A DNA stretch of 64,000 nt from Ehretia macrophylla (Eukaryota; Streptophyta; Magnoliopsida; Boraginales; Ehretiaceae), in contig CM075773.1 in the NCBI GenBank assembly GCA_037974665.1, positions 62,092,763 to 62,156,762 of the forward strand, read 5' to 3'. This document shows positions 1 through 11,670 of this stretch, one piece after another (the stretch's first letter is position 1; each line of letters starts with the position of its first letter). The notes under the pieces are model-generated. The model had not been told where the DNA came from. It did no database searches and was given only the letters and a program-made list of their open reading frames with translations. Position numbers and translations under genes: made by a program.

Positions 1-689
1 ATTGACTATGGACCATAAAAATAAATACCTTACATCTGCTTGATCATAGTTATTATAATCCCAATAATAAACGATGAGGGAAAAATATCCAAATTTATAC
101 AAATAAGGGGGAAAAGATTACACTTAATAATCCCAAGCCTTCTGTCCTTTTCTCTTCCTTTTCTTTTTGGTCAGAGTTATACAGCCTTAGAATATTCACA
201 TAGAAGTAAACATAAAAGTTTGGCTCACTTTGTAGCTTTCTTAGAATATTCACATAGAAGTAAACATAGAATATTCACATAGAAAATATTACTCTTTCCT
301 GCAGAGAAGTAAACATAAAAGCTAAAAGCTACTGTGGTTGATTTTTAATAAACATTCACTCAAATCAGGGAAAAGTTTTTCGTATAATGTTTTAAGCTAG
401 ATTAGTGTGTCACAATAATCTGACAATTCCAAACCTCATGTCTTATATCAGCAATGCGAGAAACCTTCATAAATGTGAGAAACCTTCATAAACCCAACAA
501 CTAATTTATCTCACACAAAGTGGTAGCCAATGTTAAAGTCGCACAAATGTTATCAATTTCTTCTAGTTCTAGATTATATCAACACAATTATCAGTTGCTT
601 TGTAACTACATTGTACAAAATATAGAGATTGCAAGTATAAAATTATTGCACATCAGCAAGGCGATTAAGCCTTTAAATTAATTATTATT

Positions 690-1250
690 ACACACGACGA
701 CTTTTATTGCACTCCAGCCACACACAAAAGTTGGGAAACATATGATAGACTGCCGCAACACGTAAAGAAGGAGATTCTGGTACAAGTACCTGATTTAATG
801 CAGTACTTTTTCAATATTGTGTGTGTGTATGATTTTTTTTCACTAACAAATGCGAGTGTATGATTTTTTTTCACTAACAAATGCGAGCCTAATCAAACCT
901 GCAACTAGTTCCGAAATAGCAAACTACAACACTAACATCTAGTTCCAAAGCCTAATAAAAAATCACTTGATAATGTGGTTATCTTACATCAACAAAATTT
1001 AATTTTGGAGAAAAATAGCAAACTACAACACTGACATCTACATAGAATCGGACAGAGAGAGAGAGGCGTTAGTAGAATCTGTGATGGAATCGGATGATTC
1101 GACCAAAAAAAAAAAGAAATAGAGAAGAAGAAGAAGAAGAAGAAGAGAAGAATCAGATGATTACCTTTGAAGGAGAGAGAGGCGCAAGAAGTTGTGTTGG
1201 AATCCAAAGCGATTGTATCAACAAATTCTAGGGTTAAAAGAGAGAGAGTG
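690..1250 (-). other. Possible spliced minus-strand transcript, probably noncoding
   Basis: Read on the minus strand, a CT-rich leader containing AACCCTAG (telo-box-like) runs into TCCTTCAAAG|GTAATC at about 1168-1165, a good splice donor. A plausible acceptor, ATTAAATCAG|GT, lies near 803. A second exon would then run to a cluster of stop codons near 690 and an AT-rich tail. No ATG lies in the first exon, and the joined frame starts at TTG, so I do not call a protein. It may be a 5' leader, a noncoding RNA or chance. GA-rich and GAA-repeat tracts (about 1055-1150) lie in the putative intron and leader. Confidence 0.22.
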
Positions 1251-1254
1251 AAAA

Positions 1255-1345
1255 GATAAATGATGAACAGCTGTGATAAGCGGCAATTGGTGGGCAGTGG
1301 CGGTAATTAAGGAAAAAATTGGTGGGAAGTGGCGCCTAAATGTGT
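1255..1345 (-). promoter_or_regulatory. Possible promoter with duplicated GGTGGG..GTGGCG motif
   Basis: Two near-identical blocks, ATTGGTGGGCAGTGGCG and ATTGGTGGGAAGTGGCGCC, lie about 40 bp apart, just upstream of the CT-rich leader on the minus strand. The second contains GGCGCC, reminiscent of plant E2F-type sites. The promoter role is inferred from position and composition only. Confidence 0.2.
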
Positions 1346-1365
1346 GTTTTTGGTCAATAATATAA

Positions 1366-2785
1366 CTTTTTTTTTTCTGGTCCACTATATAATTATATTA
1401 ACATCGTGTTTAATAAAATTATATATTTAATTTAGATTATTTACTATATATAATTGATGATATATAATAACTTTTTTTCTGGTCCACTATATAATTTTAT
1501 TAAAATTGTGTTTAATAAAATTATATATTTAGTTTAGATTATTTATTATATATAATTGATTATATAAAATAACTTTTTTTTTGGTCCACTATATAATTTT
1601 ATTAATGTTATCAAAGACGACAAACAATAGCGATAGAAAACGAAAAGCAAAATAAGAGACTCACAGATTTTACGTGGAAAACCCTTGACGGGAAAAACCA
1701 CGGGTAGAGGAGGAGCAAATTCACTATATCGAAAAATTGGTACAAAAGGTGAGCAAATAGAGTTGGCTATCAAAAATCTACTTGACAAACCTAAATACAT
1801 TACTATATATAGGCTCATACAGATAAAATCCTTAGCCCAAAAGGTCCATACCGCCCAAAAGGCTCATTCGGCCCTCGACCTTCGCTACCACCACAGACCC
1901 CTAATTTCTCTCCAAAAATAAGTTTTCACCAAATGGGTCGTACCGCGAGCTTTTCGGGTTGGGCCAAATAGAATTCGGGTCACCAACTCTAACAATTAAA
2001 ATTGTGTTTAATGAAATTATATATTTAGTTTAGATTATTTACTATATATAATTGATGATATATAATAACTTTTTTTCTGGTCCACTATATAATTTTATTA
2101 AAATTTTGTTTAATGAAATTATATATTTAGTTTAGATTATTTACTATATATAATTGATGACATATAATAACTTTTTTTCTGGTCCACTATATAATTTTAT
2201 TAAAATTGTGTTTAATGAAATTATATATTTAGGTTAGATTATTTACTATATATAATTGATGATATATAATAACTTTTTTTTTCTGGTCTACTATATAATT
2301 GTATTAAAATTTTGTTTAATGAAATTATATATTTAGTTTAGATTATTTACTATATATAATTGATGATATATAATAACTTTTTTTCTGGTCCACTATATAA
2401 TTTTATTAAAATTTTGTTTAATGAAATTATATATTTGGTTTAGATTATTTACTATATATAATTGATGATATATAATAACTTTTTTTTCTGGTCCACTATA
2501 TAATTTTATTAAAATTGTGTTTAATGAAATTATATATTTAGTTTAGATTATTTACTATATATAATTGATGATATATAATAACTTTTTTTCTGGTCCACTA
2601 TATAATTGTATTAAAATTTTGTTTAATGAAATTATATATTTAGTTTAGATTATTTACTATATATAATTGATGATATATAATAACTTTTTTTCTGGTCCAC
2701 TATATAATTTTATTAAAATTGTGTTTAATGAAATTATATATTTAGTTTAGATTATTTACTATATATAATTGATGATATATAATAG
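1366..2785. repeat. 102-bp AT-rich satellite array, about ten units, interrupted by a solo LTR
   Basis: The marker CTGGTC(C/T)AC recurs near 1377, 1479, 1581, then 2077, 2179, 2283, 2385, 2488, 2590 and 2692, a spacing of 102-104 bp. Each unit carries TTTAATGAAATTATATATTT and an ACTATATATAATTGATGATA block. The gap between 1605 and 1995 is a later LTR insertion. The array stops abruptly at an Emigrant-type fragment. No coding potential and no other copy in the window. Confidence 0.93.
1606..1994. mobile_element. 389-bp solo LTR with 5-bp TSD
   Basis: The insertion begins TGTTATCAAAG and ends CCAACTCTAACA, giving TGTTA...TAACA ends. It is flanked by exact duplicates of ATTAA (1601-1605 and 1995-1999). 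Removing the element and one ATTAA restores the satellite unit, so both borders are certain. It carries a TATATATAGG box near 1804 and the motif TTTACGTGGAAAACCC often seen in plant LTRs. There is no internal coding region, so it is a solo LTR or a very small LTR-type element. Confidence 0.9.
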
Positions 2786-3090
2786 AATCTCTTTAAATTA
2801 ATAACGTTAGGACTATCAAATTTTATTAACTTAGTAAGATATTAATTTTTCAATAAACCAATCACTATTAATTTATAGAGATATTTTTACTTTTTTTTAC
2901 CTTTATAGTAAACATATTATAATTATCATGTCTTTTTTAAAAAAAGTGACTTGTATTTTTTTTGTCTAATTTGAAAAGATAAGTAATGAGAATATAAGAT
3001 AAATTTTAATTTAGTAGGATTAGAAAAAAACTTTTCTAATCTCGTATCTAAAAAACTTTTCTAATCTTTAAATAATTAAATATAAGATTC
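2785..3090. mobile_element. Emigrant/Lemi1-type MITE, truncated left part
   Basis: GAATCTCTTTAAATTAATAA starts at the end of the satellite array and continues with sequence parallel to the elements at 29321 and 41762: ATTAATTT-TAGAGATATTT, AGTAAACATATTAT, and GGATTAGAA..TTTCTAATC. The first bases of the terminal repeat are degraded and no right terminal repeat follows, so the copy is truncated. The right border is approximate. Confidence 0.7.
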
Positions 3091-3506
3091 AAATTGGACA
3101 TTGGATTGAGGGCGTTGATATATATTGTCCCTAATAATGATCATTTGGTAGTTAAGTTGCTAATGTTAATGAGAACATGACTTAGATTTATAGCTTAAAA
3201 GCAGGTGGCAAGATATGATTTTACATGTGAAATGTGCATGGATTAAATGAAAGATTATTGGATTAATGCAAAGAATAGTTGTATTCCCACTAGTGTAACC
3301 CATTGAAGTTTAATGATTACAAGTTTCAGACGGTTGGGAGGCAAATTCGTAGGAATTATTGTTGTGGTGAAGAAGGTCCGGCTTAGTTGGGAATTCCCTT
3401 GCTTAGTCCTCCACCCCTCAATGTTCCTATTATATTTATGTTATTCAAAACCCAAGAAATAAAAAATAAATTTAAGAAAAAACATCAAAAGACAGACAAT
3501 ATTAGA
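3091..3506. other. No recognisable feature
   Basis: About 415 bp of AT-rich sequence without an ORF, terminal repeats or similarity to other parts of the window. Confidence 0.5.
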
Positions 3507-4105
3507 TGTCACGCCCCGACCCAGCCCCACACTAAAAGGTAAGTTTGGACTCGACAAATGGACAGAGTCTCTTCTATACCGTGGACTAACCGGTTACCTG
3601 CATACAGAAGAAATAGCTATATGACATTCATTTCATAACTTTCCAAGTTTCCGACTAGCAAAATAAGACATACAATTTGGTTCTCATAAGCTAATGAACT
3701 TCTATGTTATAAAATCGATTATCTTACCACTTTAATCTTATCTACTTTACTTTATTATATTTTAAGTCCACCAACCATCTTCCATTAACTCAACCAAGCA
3801 TGCAAGATATCTAGACAGTAAAATAAAACATTGAGTTATTACAAACTACCTACTAGCTAATAAGTCATACAACTCTCTAACTTCATAATACAATCCTTCA
3901 AACAACATAAATACATACAAGACTACTCAGGGTCTCAAAATAGAACATATATACAACAGTAACACAATCTTCACACAAGCCATCCAAGCAAGCCAACCTT
4001 AGTTCCTCTTGAAACATGTTAAAAAGAGAAATGAACAACTACGATTACTCAAAAGACAGAAATTCCTTTCGTGCAATGCAACAGTTAATCTCAAGATATA
4101 ACAAA
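3507..4105 (-). mobile_element. Tekay-like Gypsy LTR, 3'-terminal fragment
   Basis: TGTCACGCCCCGACCCAGCC at 3507 is the plus-strand image of an LTR end. It parallels 15283 (TGTCACGCCTTGACCC) and 60817 (TGTCACGCCCCGACCC), and shares the following AAAAGGTAAG, ACGGACAGAGTCTC-like and TACCGTGGACTAACCGGTTA blocks with the 15283 copy. Similarity continues through GAAACATGTTAAAAAGAG to about 4105 and then stops at CACTA-derived sequence. Only about 600 bp of a 2.3-2.8-kb LTR remain, so the rest was deleted at this junction. Confidence 0.8.
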
Positions 4106-4238
4106 TGAAGAAAAAAAGAAAACTGCCCAAAAAGTAAAACGAAAAACCAAAAAGAAAAACATGAAAAGCTATAGTGTTTACCAATATACCTTGATGACAT
4201 GTCTTCTAGTATGTAATTTGTTGACTCAAGCAATCTTT

Positions 4239-7200
4239 TTATATTTGTTGCACAAAATCACTCAACAAATCTTCAGTAACATCATTTCGTAGCCAATCAC
4301 TCTCTTCCAACTCTTGATGGGCATGAGGAGCACTCCTAGCAGAGAAAGTAGCATCATCAATATCATTATCATCATTAACAATTGATATAACCTCCTCACC
4401 AAGATTAAACACATCTCTAGGAATTGTCTTTATCACAACTTGCCATTCTGGATACAAAAGATCTTGCACATAAAAAGCTTGCCGAACTTGAGACGGGATA
4501 ACAAATGGCTCATGAGTAATGTGTTCCCCCATATGTGACAATCGTGTGAAATTAACCAATGTAAATCCAAGTTCATCTTTCTTGACTCCTCTGTCTTGTG
4601 TTACATCAGCCCAATTACATCAGAAAACCACAACCTTTAACTGTCCAGAATAATCCAATTCAATTACATCTGTAAGTTCACCAAAATACTCAATTTCTCC
4701 TTCAATGAGATTTGGATCTCGGGCAGAAGCAATGCTTGGTGTCATTGATGTCAAAACAACTCCATAATTTTGTGTTCTTTTCCCCCTATTCCAATCTTTG
4801 GTATGAAACTTTATACCATTGTGAACAAAGCCTTTAAATCTTTTTTTAGTTTTAAAAGGACCCATAGAAAGCTATCTTATTTTATCTGATACATCTCCAT
4901 GGCCCATGTTCGATACCTATATTATTCAAATTTTTTTAATAAAATAAGATTTTAGTCACAATACCTATTGCAAATAATTTAGAAATATATAATTACATGG
5001 ATCTTGAACCATGTATGAAATTCCTGTACCACCAACTTTTGCAATACGCTTGAATTAGTACTATATCTTTTTTGGGCGCTACTTTTGAATCTTGTATCTC
5101 TTAAATTCTCTGCACAAAATTAACAAATGTTATTACTCATTATCATATGTATAAGGCCGTTATAAATATATAAATGCATTAAAGGTGGTAGAACAAATGA
5201 CTCACTCAACATATGGTTTTATTTCATCAATATGTAGCAAAACATATCTGTGTGCTTGCACCAATAATAAATCATCCAAATCTTTAATCTCAGGTACTCC
5301 AATGGCTTTGCCACCACTAGAAAGCAAATATTTTTCTCTTTCTACAGGATCAATGTCATCATTTCGGCGTGGCCGATTAAACATGGTCTCTATACCATCA
5401 AAATATCTTGAACAAAATGTGAGACACTCTTGTGCAATATAACCCTAAGCAATTGAACCTTCTGGATGGGCTTTATTGCCAACATACTTTTTGAATATTT
5501 TCAAGCACCTACAAGATATGAAAGATAATTACATAAAGTCAAAAAAAAAATGTTATTGAGTATTTAAATATGAAAAAGTTACCTTTCAATTGGGTACATC
5601 CATCTAAATTGAACTAGACTTGCAACCTTTACATCATCAGCAAGGTGAATGACCAAATGAACCATGATAGTGAAAAATGAAGGAGGAAAACATCTCTCCA
5701 TGTGGCATAACAGTAATGCTGCACGAGACTTCATTTTTTCCATTTCTTCAACATTGACTGTCTTAGAGCATATGGCCTTGAAAATGCTACTCAATTCGAT
5801 TATAAGTTTTGTTACTTGTTTGGTCATAGATGAGCGCAATGCAACAGGAAGTAGGTCTTGCATCAAGATATGATAATCATGGGTCGTGAGAGAATATAAT
5901 TTTCTTTCCTTAATATTAATACCCCTTGATATATTTGATGCATATGAATCAGGCACTTTCACATGTTTCAATACCTTCAGAAATACATCTTTTTCGTTCC
6001 TAGTCATCGAATAACATGCAGGAGGGAAAAACTCTTTTCCATTAGATAACTTCACAGGTTGAAGTTGTGGCCTTATTTCCATGTCCTCCAAGTCATGTCG
6101 TGCTTTTGAATCATCTTTGCTCTTTCCTTTGATGTTTAACAATGTTCCAAGTACATTTTCACAAACATTTTTCTCAACATGCATGACATCAAGATTATGG
6201 CGCAATGTATTGAACTCCCAATAAGGTAATTTAAAAAAGATACTTTTCTTTTTCCAAAATGCTAATTCACTAGCATGATTGTCACCCCCTCCATATGTTG
6301 CTTATCTAAACAATCATCTTCAATACTTGTAACTCTTGTTCTCTTTCTTTTAGAAGTAGTTGCCTCATTCCTCATATTTATTGTATACTCATCAATGAAA
6401 TTAACCCCTTCTAACTGCTTTATCACATCTTACCCAAATAATGTCTTAGGTTCCATTCCTCGTTCCTTTGTCCCATCAAAATACTATTTTTGTGCACGAA
6501 ACCTATGCGAATCACTTAACCAACGACGGTGCCCTAAATAGCAAAATTTGCCCCCATGTTTTAACCACCTTGATTGCGTCTTATCTGCACAACATGGACA
6601 TGCATATTTTCCTTTAGTGCTCCAACCTGATAAACAAGCATATGCAGGAAAGTCATTTATAGTCCACATCAATGCAGCCCGCATCAAAAAATTTTGTTTA
6701 CTTGTTGCATCATATGTTTCTATCCCTTCCCACAATTGTTGTAACTCTTCAATAAGTGGTTGAAGGAAAATATCTATTTTATTTTCGGGAGACTATTTTC
6801 CTGGGATGATCATTGACAAAATAAATGAAGATTGTTTCATGCATATCCACGGGGGTAAATTGTATGGAATCAATATTACAGGCCATATGCTATATGCATT
6901 ACTCATCAATCCAAAAGGATTAAAACCATCACTGGCTAATCCAAGTCTCACATTTTGAGAATCAGAAGCAAAACTGGGATATCGATAATCAAAATCATTC
7001 CACGCTAACGAATCTGCGGGATGCCTTAAAAATCCATCCTTTGTGCGACCCTCGTCATGCTACCTCATTGAAAAAGATGTTTTCGAAGACATGTACAACC
7101 TTTGAAGCCTTGGTACCAAAGGAAAATATCTCATAATTTTAGCAGCTGTCTTTTTTTTCATACATCTTCCACTATCCTCATTGTCTTCTTGCCATCGAGA

Positions 7201-7989
7201 TGCATTACAAATGTGACAAGATTGTTGCGATGCTCTAACACCTCTATACAACATACAATTATTCGGGCATACATGAATCTTTTCATACTTTAGGCCTAAT
7301 GCATTTGTCATCTTCTTCGCTTCATAACAAGATTTAGGCATTCTCGATTGTGGAAAATAGTTTTTCAAGAATTCAAGAAGTCTATCAACTGACTTCTTAG
7401 TCCATTTGTTATCGCATTTTAAGTGCATTAACTCGACTGTGAATGACAATATTTTTGATTTGGAACCAGGATAGAGTTCTTGGTTGCATTCCTCAAGAAA
7501 CTTATAAAATTTTGAAGCTTCTTCATTAGGTACATTTTTAGATTGAATGTGTTGCTCAACCTCAATATCGATATCAATATCAACATCATCCTCATCCTCA
7601 TCTTCATTTATTTCTTCACCCTCTAAACTTTCATTTACAAAATCTGATCTATCATGAATTCCGAAAGCATCCCTCACTAAATCATTCATATTATTATGAT
7701 TTTCAAGAGAATTGTTGATTGATGGTTCCATATCAACAAGAGGTGGTGCATCTCTATTTCTAACAATTTTTCCATGATAAATCCATTTCGTATACCCACT
7801 GATCATTCCATGACATACTAAATGTTCTTTCACTATGTGCCGAGATTGGAATAAACAATTGACGCACCGAATACAAGGGCACAAGATCTTTGTCCTTGAA
7901 TTATGAGTAAATGCAAAATCAAGAAAGTTATCTACTCCATTAATATATTCAATGCTATATCTTGGCTTCGTAATCCAACTTTTATCCAT
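4239..7989 (-). pseudogene. CACTA transposase (TNPD / Transposase_21 type), decayed
   Basis: The ATG at 7989 opens a 309-residue stretch that fits the N-terminal transposon-associated domain (CPCIRC, HLVCHGM), an acidic linker, and the start of the Transposase_21 core (CPNNCMLYRG, CHICNASRW). The core continues around 6735-6484 (FPAYACLSGWSTKGKYACP). A DUF4218-like part lies at 6205-5579 (NLDVMHVEKNVCENVLGTLL, HDYHILMQDLLP) and a DUF4216-like part at 5440-4239. A good intron separates the last two: AAAG|GTAACTTTTT near 5580 and TTGTAG|GTGCTTG near 5512. Breaks include a TAG where a Trp is expected near 7058, a TAG near 6795, a frameshift between about 6480 and 6210, and a TAG near 5440. The family cuts and joins CACTA ends; this copy cannot make a full protein. 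Confidence 0.85.
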
Positions 7990-8469
7990 CGATAGATTGT
8001 GCTATTATAAGATGAAACAAAAAAATAAATAAATGTCAATAAATTCCCTTTTCTTTTCTTTTTCAATAATTGGATAAAACAACTAATTATTTGAGAAAAC
8101 AAAGTGACAATAACATTCATAGATATTGACATGTAATTTAAATGTACGAAGGACTATTACCAAATTAAAATTCATAAATATGTGTAATAAATATACATAA
8201 TGATGATAACAATCATATATTATCTAGTTCTTATGAGGGCATATACATATGTGCATATGTTTATATATACATACATATGTATATATATATTATGCTTATA
8301 CACACACAAAAAATAAGAATCAAATAGATAAATACAAATATACATGCTTATATATATGTACATACAAGTAAAAAAGATTTGAACTGAACCTGGAAGAAGC
8401 AGAGGATGGAGATGATTGGTGGGGATGGTGTTTTCTGCGAGTTGTTGCAATCTGGGTGGGGTATATATA

Positions 8470-8860
8470 TAACACCTATGCCGGCGTTTCAAAAAAACGG
8501 CCGCTGTATATCAATAAAACTCGGCGCTTTTACAAAAGTGCCGGTTTTGAGAGAACTATAACGGCACTTACAGAAAAACGTCGCTTTTTCTGATTCCATA
8601 TTGCGGATCTATAGGGAAATACCGCTATTGGTCTTATGGTATGCCGGCGCCTTTGTCTCAAGCGCCGTCATCATCCCAGCCATAGTGGCAGGAATTTTTC
8701 CCGCTATATACCACTTATAAATTGACGGTGATTTGTATAAAGCGCCGTTGTTTAAGAAGTATCAATGGCGCTTAGAAAAAGCGCCATAAAAGACCTTATC
8801 TTTTAATATTTTTAGCGGCACTTGTTGAAGCGCCGCCTAAATTGTGTCGCCTATGCTCAG
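8470..8860. repeat. CACTA subterminal repeats
   Basis: Short GC-rich motifs (GCCGGCG, GGCGCTT, AAGCGCCG, TGCCGG, GCGCCGCC) recur about every 30-60 bp in alternating orientation within otherwise AT-rich DNA, ending at the CACTA terminus. In En/Spm elements such zones bind transposase; that role is inferred from the family. Confidence 0.75.
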
Positions 8861-8873
8861 CTTTTTTGTAGTG

Positions 8874-11488
8874 TTGTGTGCCATCCATGGTCCGAGTGAC
8901 CATGTGATGCACGCGGCTAGCAGCTTGTTGAGCAGTAGGTAACACCACTGAGATACCTGGCGAAGTGGGAACATTGGACGGCCCTGCAGGACAATGAGAT
9001 TCAAGCAGTATAGACTGTGAGGAAGAAGTAATAAGGTAGTAATCAGCATCTAACTCATGAGAGGGTAATGGCAACATAGCAAGTGGCATAGGTGTTGTTG
9101 CAGATCTATATGGCACGTGAGGACTTGAAGAAGTGGGCTCAATAGCACGATCAATAGGCAATGAAGAAGAAGTATGTGATTCATTAAGCAATTGAGAAAG
9201 AAACGGCCTGAGCTTGAACAATTGCGACGGGGATGAACATGATGAGTGTAATAATTGAGCAGGAAATTCTGACTCATCAAATACCATATGCCGAGAAATA
9301 AAAATGCGTTTAGTAGTTGGATCAAAGCATTTGTACCCCTTGTGTGATGGATTATAGCCGATAAAAATACATCGACAAGTTTTGAAATCCAACTTGCGAG
9401 TCCCAGTGGAGTAAGACATGGATAACACAAAGCACCAAAGATGCGAAGCAAAGAGTAATCTAGCTGATGACCATTCAAAATTTTATACGGTGATTTATGC
9501 CTTAGAAGAGGAGTAGGCAGCCGGTTAATGAGATATACTGCAGTACTAAAAGCATGATTCCAAAATTGTTTGGATAAACTACTAAGAGCAAGTAGTGTAA
9601 GGCCCGTTTCAACTATATGATGGTGTTTCCGCTCAGTAACACCATTTTGCTCCGGTGTACCTGGGCATGACAATCTATGAACAATACCATGAGCACGAAA
9701 AAGAGATTGAACACTGTGATTAATAAACTCGCCACCACCATCACTTTGAACAATTTTAATCTTTGTATTGCATAAGTTTTCAACCATGGCAATGAAAACT
9801 GGAAAAATAGAGATTACATCAGATTTCCTTGTCAAAGGGTAGTACCAAGAAAACCGACTAAAATCATCTACTAAAACTAGGTAATAGCGAAAACTTTCCA
9901 GAGACACTTCTGGGGCAGGACCCCATACATCGCAATGAATAACATCAAGCAGCTTAGAGGACTGAGTACTAGACAAATCAAAAAGAAGTCATTTACTCTT
10001 TCCAAATTGGTAGCTAGCACACGGCTTATGAAGAGCAGCAGAAGAGTCCAAATGAAGAAGTTTATGCAGCCTAAGTAAAGTATGGGCTGAAGGCTGACAA
10101 ATACGTGCATGCCAGACATCCATAGAAGCCTTATGAGTAGCAAGAACTATTTTATGAATCTGCTTGTAAGAATAAAGTCCGCCATTAAGGTGCCCTTGGT
10201 GAAGCAGCCGACCCATCTTCAAGTCCTTTATGCAATAACCAGAGGGAGTGAAAATGAAACAACAATTATAGTCCTTGGTAAATTGCGATACAGATAAAAT
10301 AAGTTTCGTAAGTTGAGGAACAAACAAGACATCACAATTAAGTTGAGAACCAGATGATAAAGCAAGAGAAATGTGACCAGTGTGAGTAATGCGTAAACCC
10401 ATGCCATTACCAACCAGAACACGGTCAAAACCGAGATAAGGTAGCTTATCAAAAACCTAATTTTCATATGGTGTCATATGGTGGGTAGCACCAGTGTCAA
10501 GGTACCATTGCGAGTCTGATGGATTTATAACATAAAGCGCACTGAAAGCTTTAGTATTTGCCGCAACAGCCTCGTCGGGAGCCTAGCAATTATTCGCCTT
10601 ATGGTACAGATAATCGCAACGATAATAGACCACTTGGGAAGAGCTAGAAGAAGATGACAGCTGTTTTGAGGAGGACTGTCCTCGACCTCTGCCAGAACCA
10701 CGACCATCACGCTGTCCTCTACCTGAGTGACCAGATGATGTTGGTAGAGATGTAGGTGGTGAAGATTGCGTGAGAGGTGGTGCTGATTTGGGTGTGCCAT
10801 GAGAAAAAGAAGATGTCACAGAGACGGCGGCTGACTTCTCAACCAAAGACGCAGAAGTCGTAATACGAAGCTCAAAATCAAACAACAGGCCATATACTTC
10901 GGCGAAACTAGGACAAATAGAGCGCGAATTGATCGCGGCAACAATAGGGTTGAATTCTGATCCGAGTTCGCGAAGTGTCCATAAGACGAGATCGTCATCA
11001 TCGACGGCCTTTCTAGCACTAGCAAAAGCCAAAGATAACAATTTCGCTCGCTGAATATACTGATGTATAGGTTGAACACCCTTGACAAGAGATTGCAACT
11101 CCGTCTTCATCTGTTGGATTCTAGCTCATGACTGAGAGCCGTAAAGTATTTCCTAGGTCTGCCAAACATCACGAGAAGTCTACTTATCTACAACCTGTGA
11201 CAAAACCGAATTTGAAATAGAGACTAAGGGCCAGCCAAGCACCATTTGATCAAGTTTATTCCATTGTGCAACCTTATCTGTAGGCGATTCAAGTTTAGCA
11301 ATTGTGCCGTCAATGAAACCAAGAAGGCCATGGCAGCGTAAAACGGGATAGACTTGGGTTTTCCAAAGAAGGAAATTGTCAGACCCAAGACGAAGAGAAA
11401 GTTCCTGCAGAATATGCTTGACAACTGGAAGAGGGTCTGCAGAGGGAGTAAAGGTAGAAGTTGTAGTAGACGAGGAATCCATAGACAA
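8874..11488 (-). pseudogene. Copia 1 Gag-Pol (gag, protease, integrase), broken
   Basis: Gag starts near 11488 and runs in two blocks (11488-11180 and 11110-10583) with a Gly/Arg-rich tail and a damaged zinc knuckle (YRCDYLYHKANNC, first Cys replaced). The retroviral-type protease motif LDTGATHHMT lies near 10510. A GAG-pre-integrase segment (DVWHARICQPSAHTLLRLH) follows near 10110. The integrase core covers about 9976-9400 with HCDVWGP, QSDGGGEF and the catalytic Glu in NGVTERKHH. The linker after integrase (KTCRCIFIGYNPSHKGYKCF) reaches the CACTA junction. Several in-frame stops and frame changes make it inactive. Confidence 0.85.
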
Positions 11489-11532
11489 TTAGGAAGTGAG
11501 TGGGCAGTAAAAAAAAAAAAAAATTAACCTAA

Positions 11533-11545
11533 GCTCGTGATACCA
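11533..11545 (-). other. Copia 1 primer-binding site
   Basis: On the minus strand TGGTATCACGAGC directly follows an LTR end reading CCCTCACA. It resembles the initiator-Met tRNA complement TGGTATCAGAGC used by most plant Copia elements, with one extra base. Confidence 0.75.
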
Positions 11546-11670
11546 TGTGAGGGAATTTTTGCCTGTATAAGATCAGGCGCCTTGTATTGCCTTTTATACA
11601 CATTACAACCAGAGTCATGTACAAGTGTTTTATACCAGGTAGAAGTCTGGATATCAACTACAACAAACAG
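11546..11670 (-). repeat. Copia 1 5' LTR (outer edge approximate)
   Basis: The LTR reads on the minus strand to ...CCCTCACA immediately before the primer-binding site. A TGTATAAAAGG box lies near 11600. A TG start (TGTTTGTTGTAG) near 11669 would give about 125 bp, but no second LTR or TSD exists to confirm it. Confidence 0.5.

Larger units (their letters stand above)
1..1365. other. Gene-poor flank with small tandem duplications
   Basis: No convincing protein gene is visible. The stretch has short local repeats. A 28-bp motif starting TTAGAATATTCACATAG occurs at 187-214 and 241-268, with a partial third copy to 284. A GAGAAACCTTCATAAA motif is doubled near 465-492. A 31-bp unit is exactly doubled at 825-855 and 856-886. 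The open frames here begin at non-ATG codons and look like chance. The right part may hold the promoter and leader of a minus-strand transcript, described separately. Confidence 0.5.
4106..8873 (-). mobile_element. CACTA (En/Spm) DNA transposon, left end missing
   Basis: The right end is TTTTTTGTAGTG at 8862-8873, the reverse complement of the CACTACAAAAAA terminus of CACTA elements. It is preceded by a GC-rich subterminal zone (about 8470-8860) full of repeated GGCGC/GCGCC motifs in both orientations, as expected for transposase-binding repeats. The inside encodes a TNPD-type transposase on the minus strand. No opposite CACTA terminus was found between 3100 and 4240; the element ends against a Tekay-like LTR fragment. 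The right end lies inside Copia element 1, so the CACTA inserted into that retroelement. Confidence 0.88.
8874..11670 (-). mobile_element. Copia retrotransposon 1, 5' half only
   Basis: Reading on the minus strand, the element has a short 5' LTR (from about 11670 down to 11546), a primer-binding site, gag, protease and integrase. It is then cut at 8873 by the CACTA terminus. Reverse transcriptase, RNase H and the 3' LTR are absent from the window and would lie on the far side of the CACTA insertion. A large deletion is inferred. Confidence 0.82.

Noticed and set aside
1366..2785. CRISPR-like array
   Set aside because: Contiguous 102-bp units without unique spacers, in plant DNA.
3999..4233. 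Two Phe-rich minus frames
   Set aside because: Translations of A-rich sequence at the LTR/CACTA junction; no motifs and overlapping each other.
7932..8492. Minus-strand frames of 66 and 90 codons
   Set aside because: Low-complexity AT-rich translation in the CACTA 5' region; no motifs.
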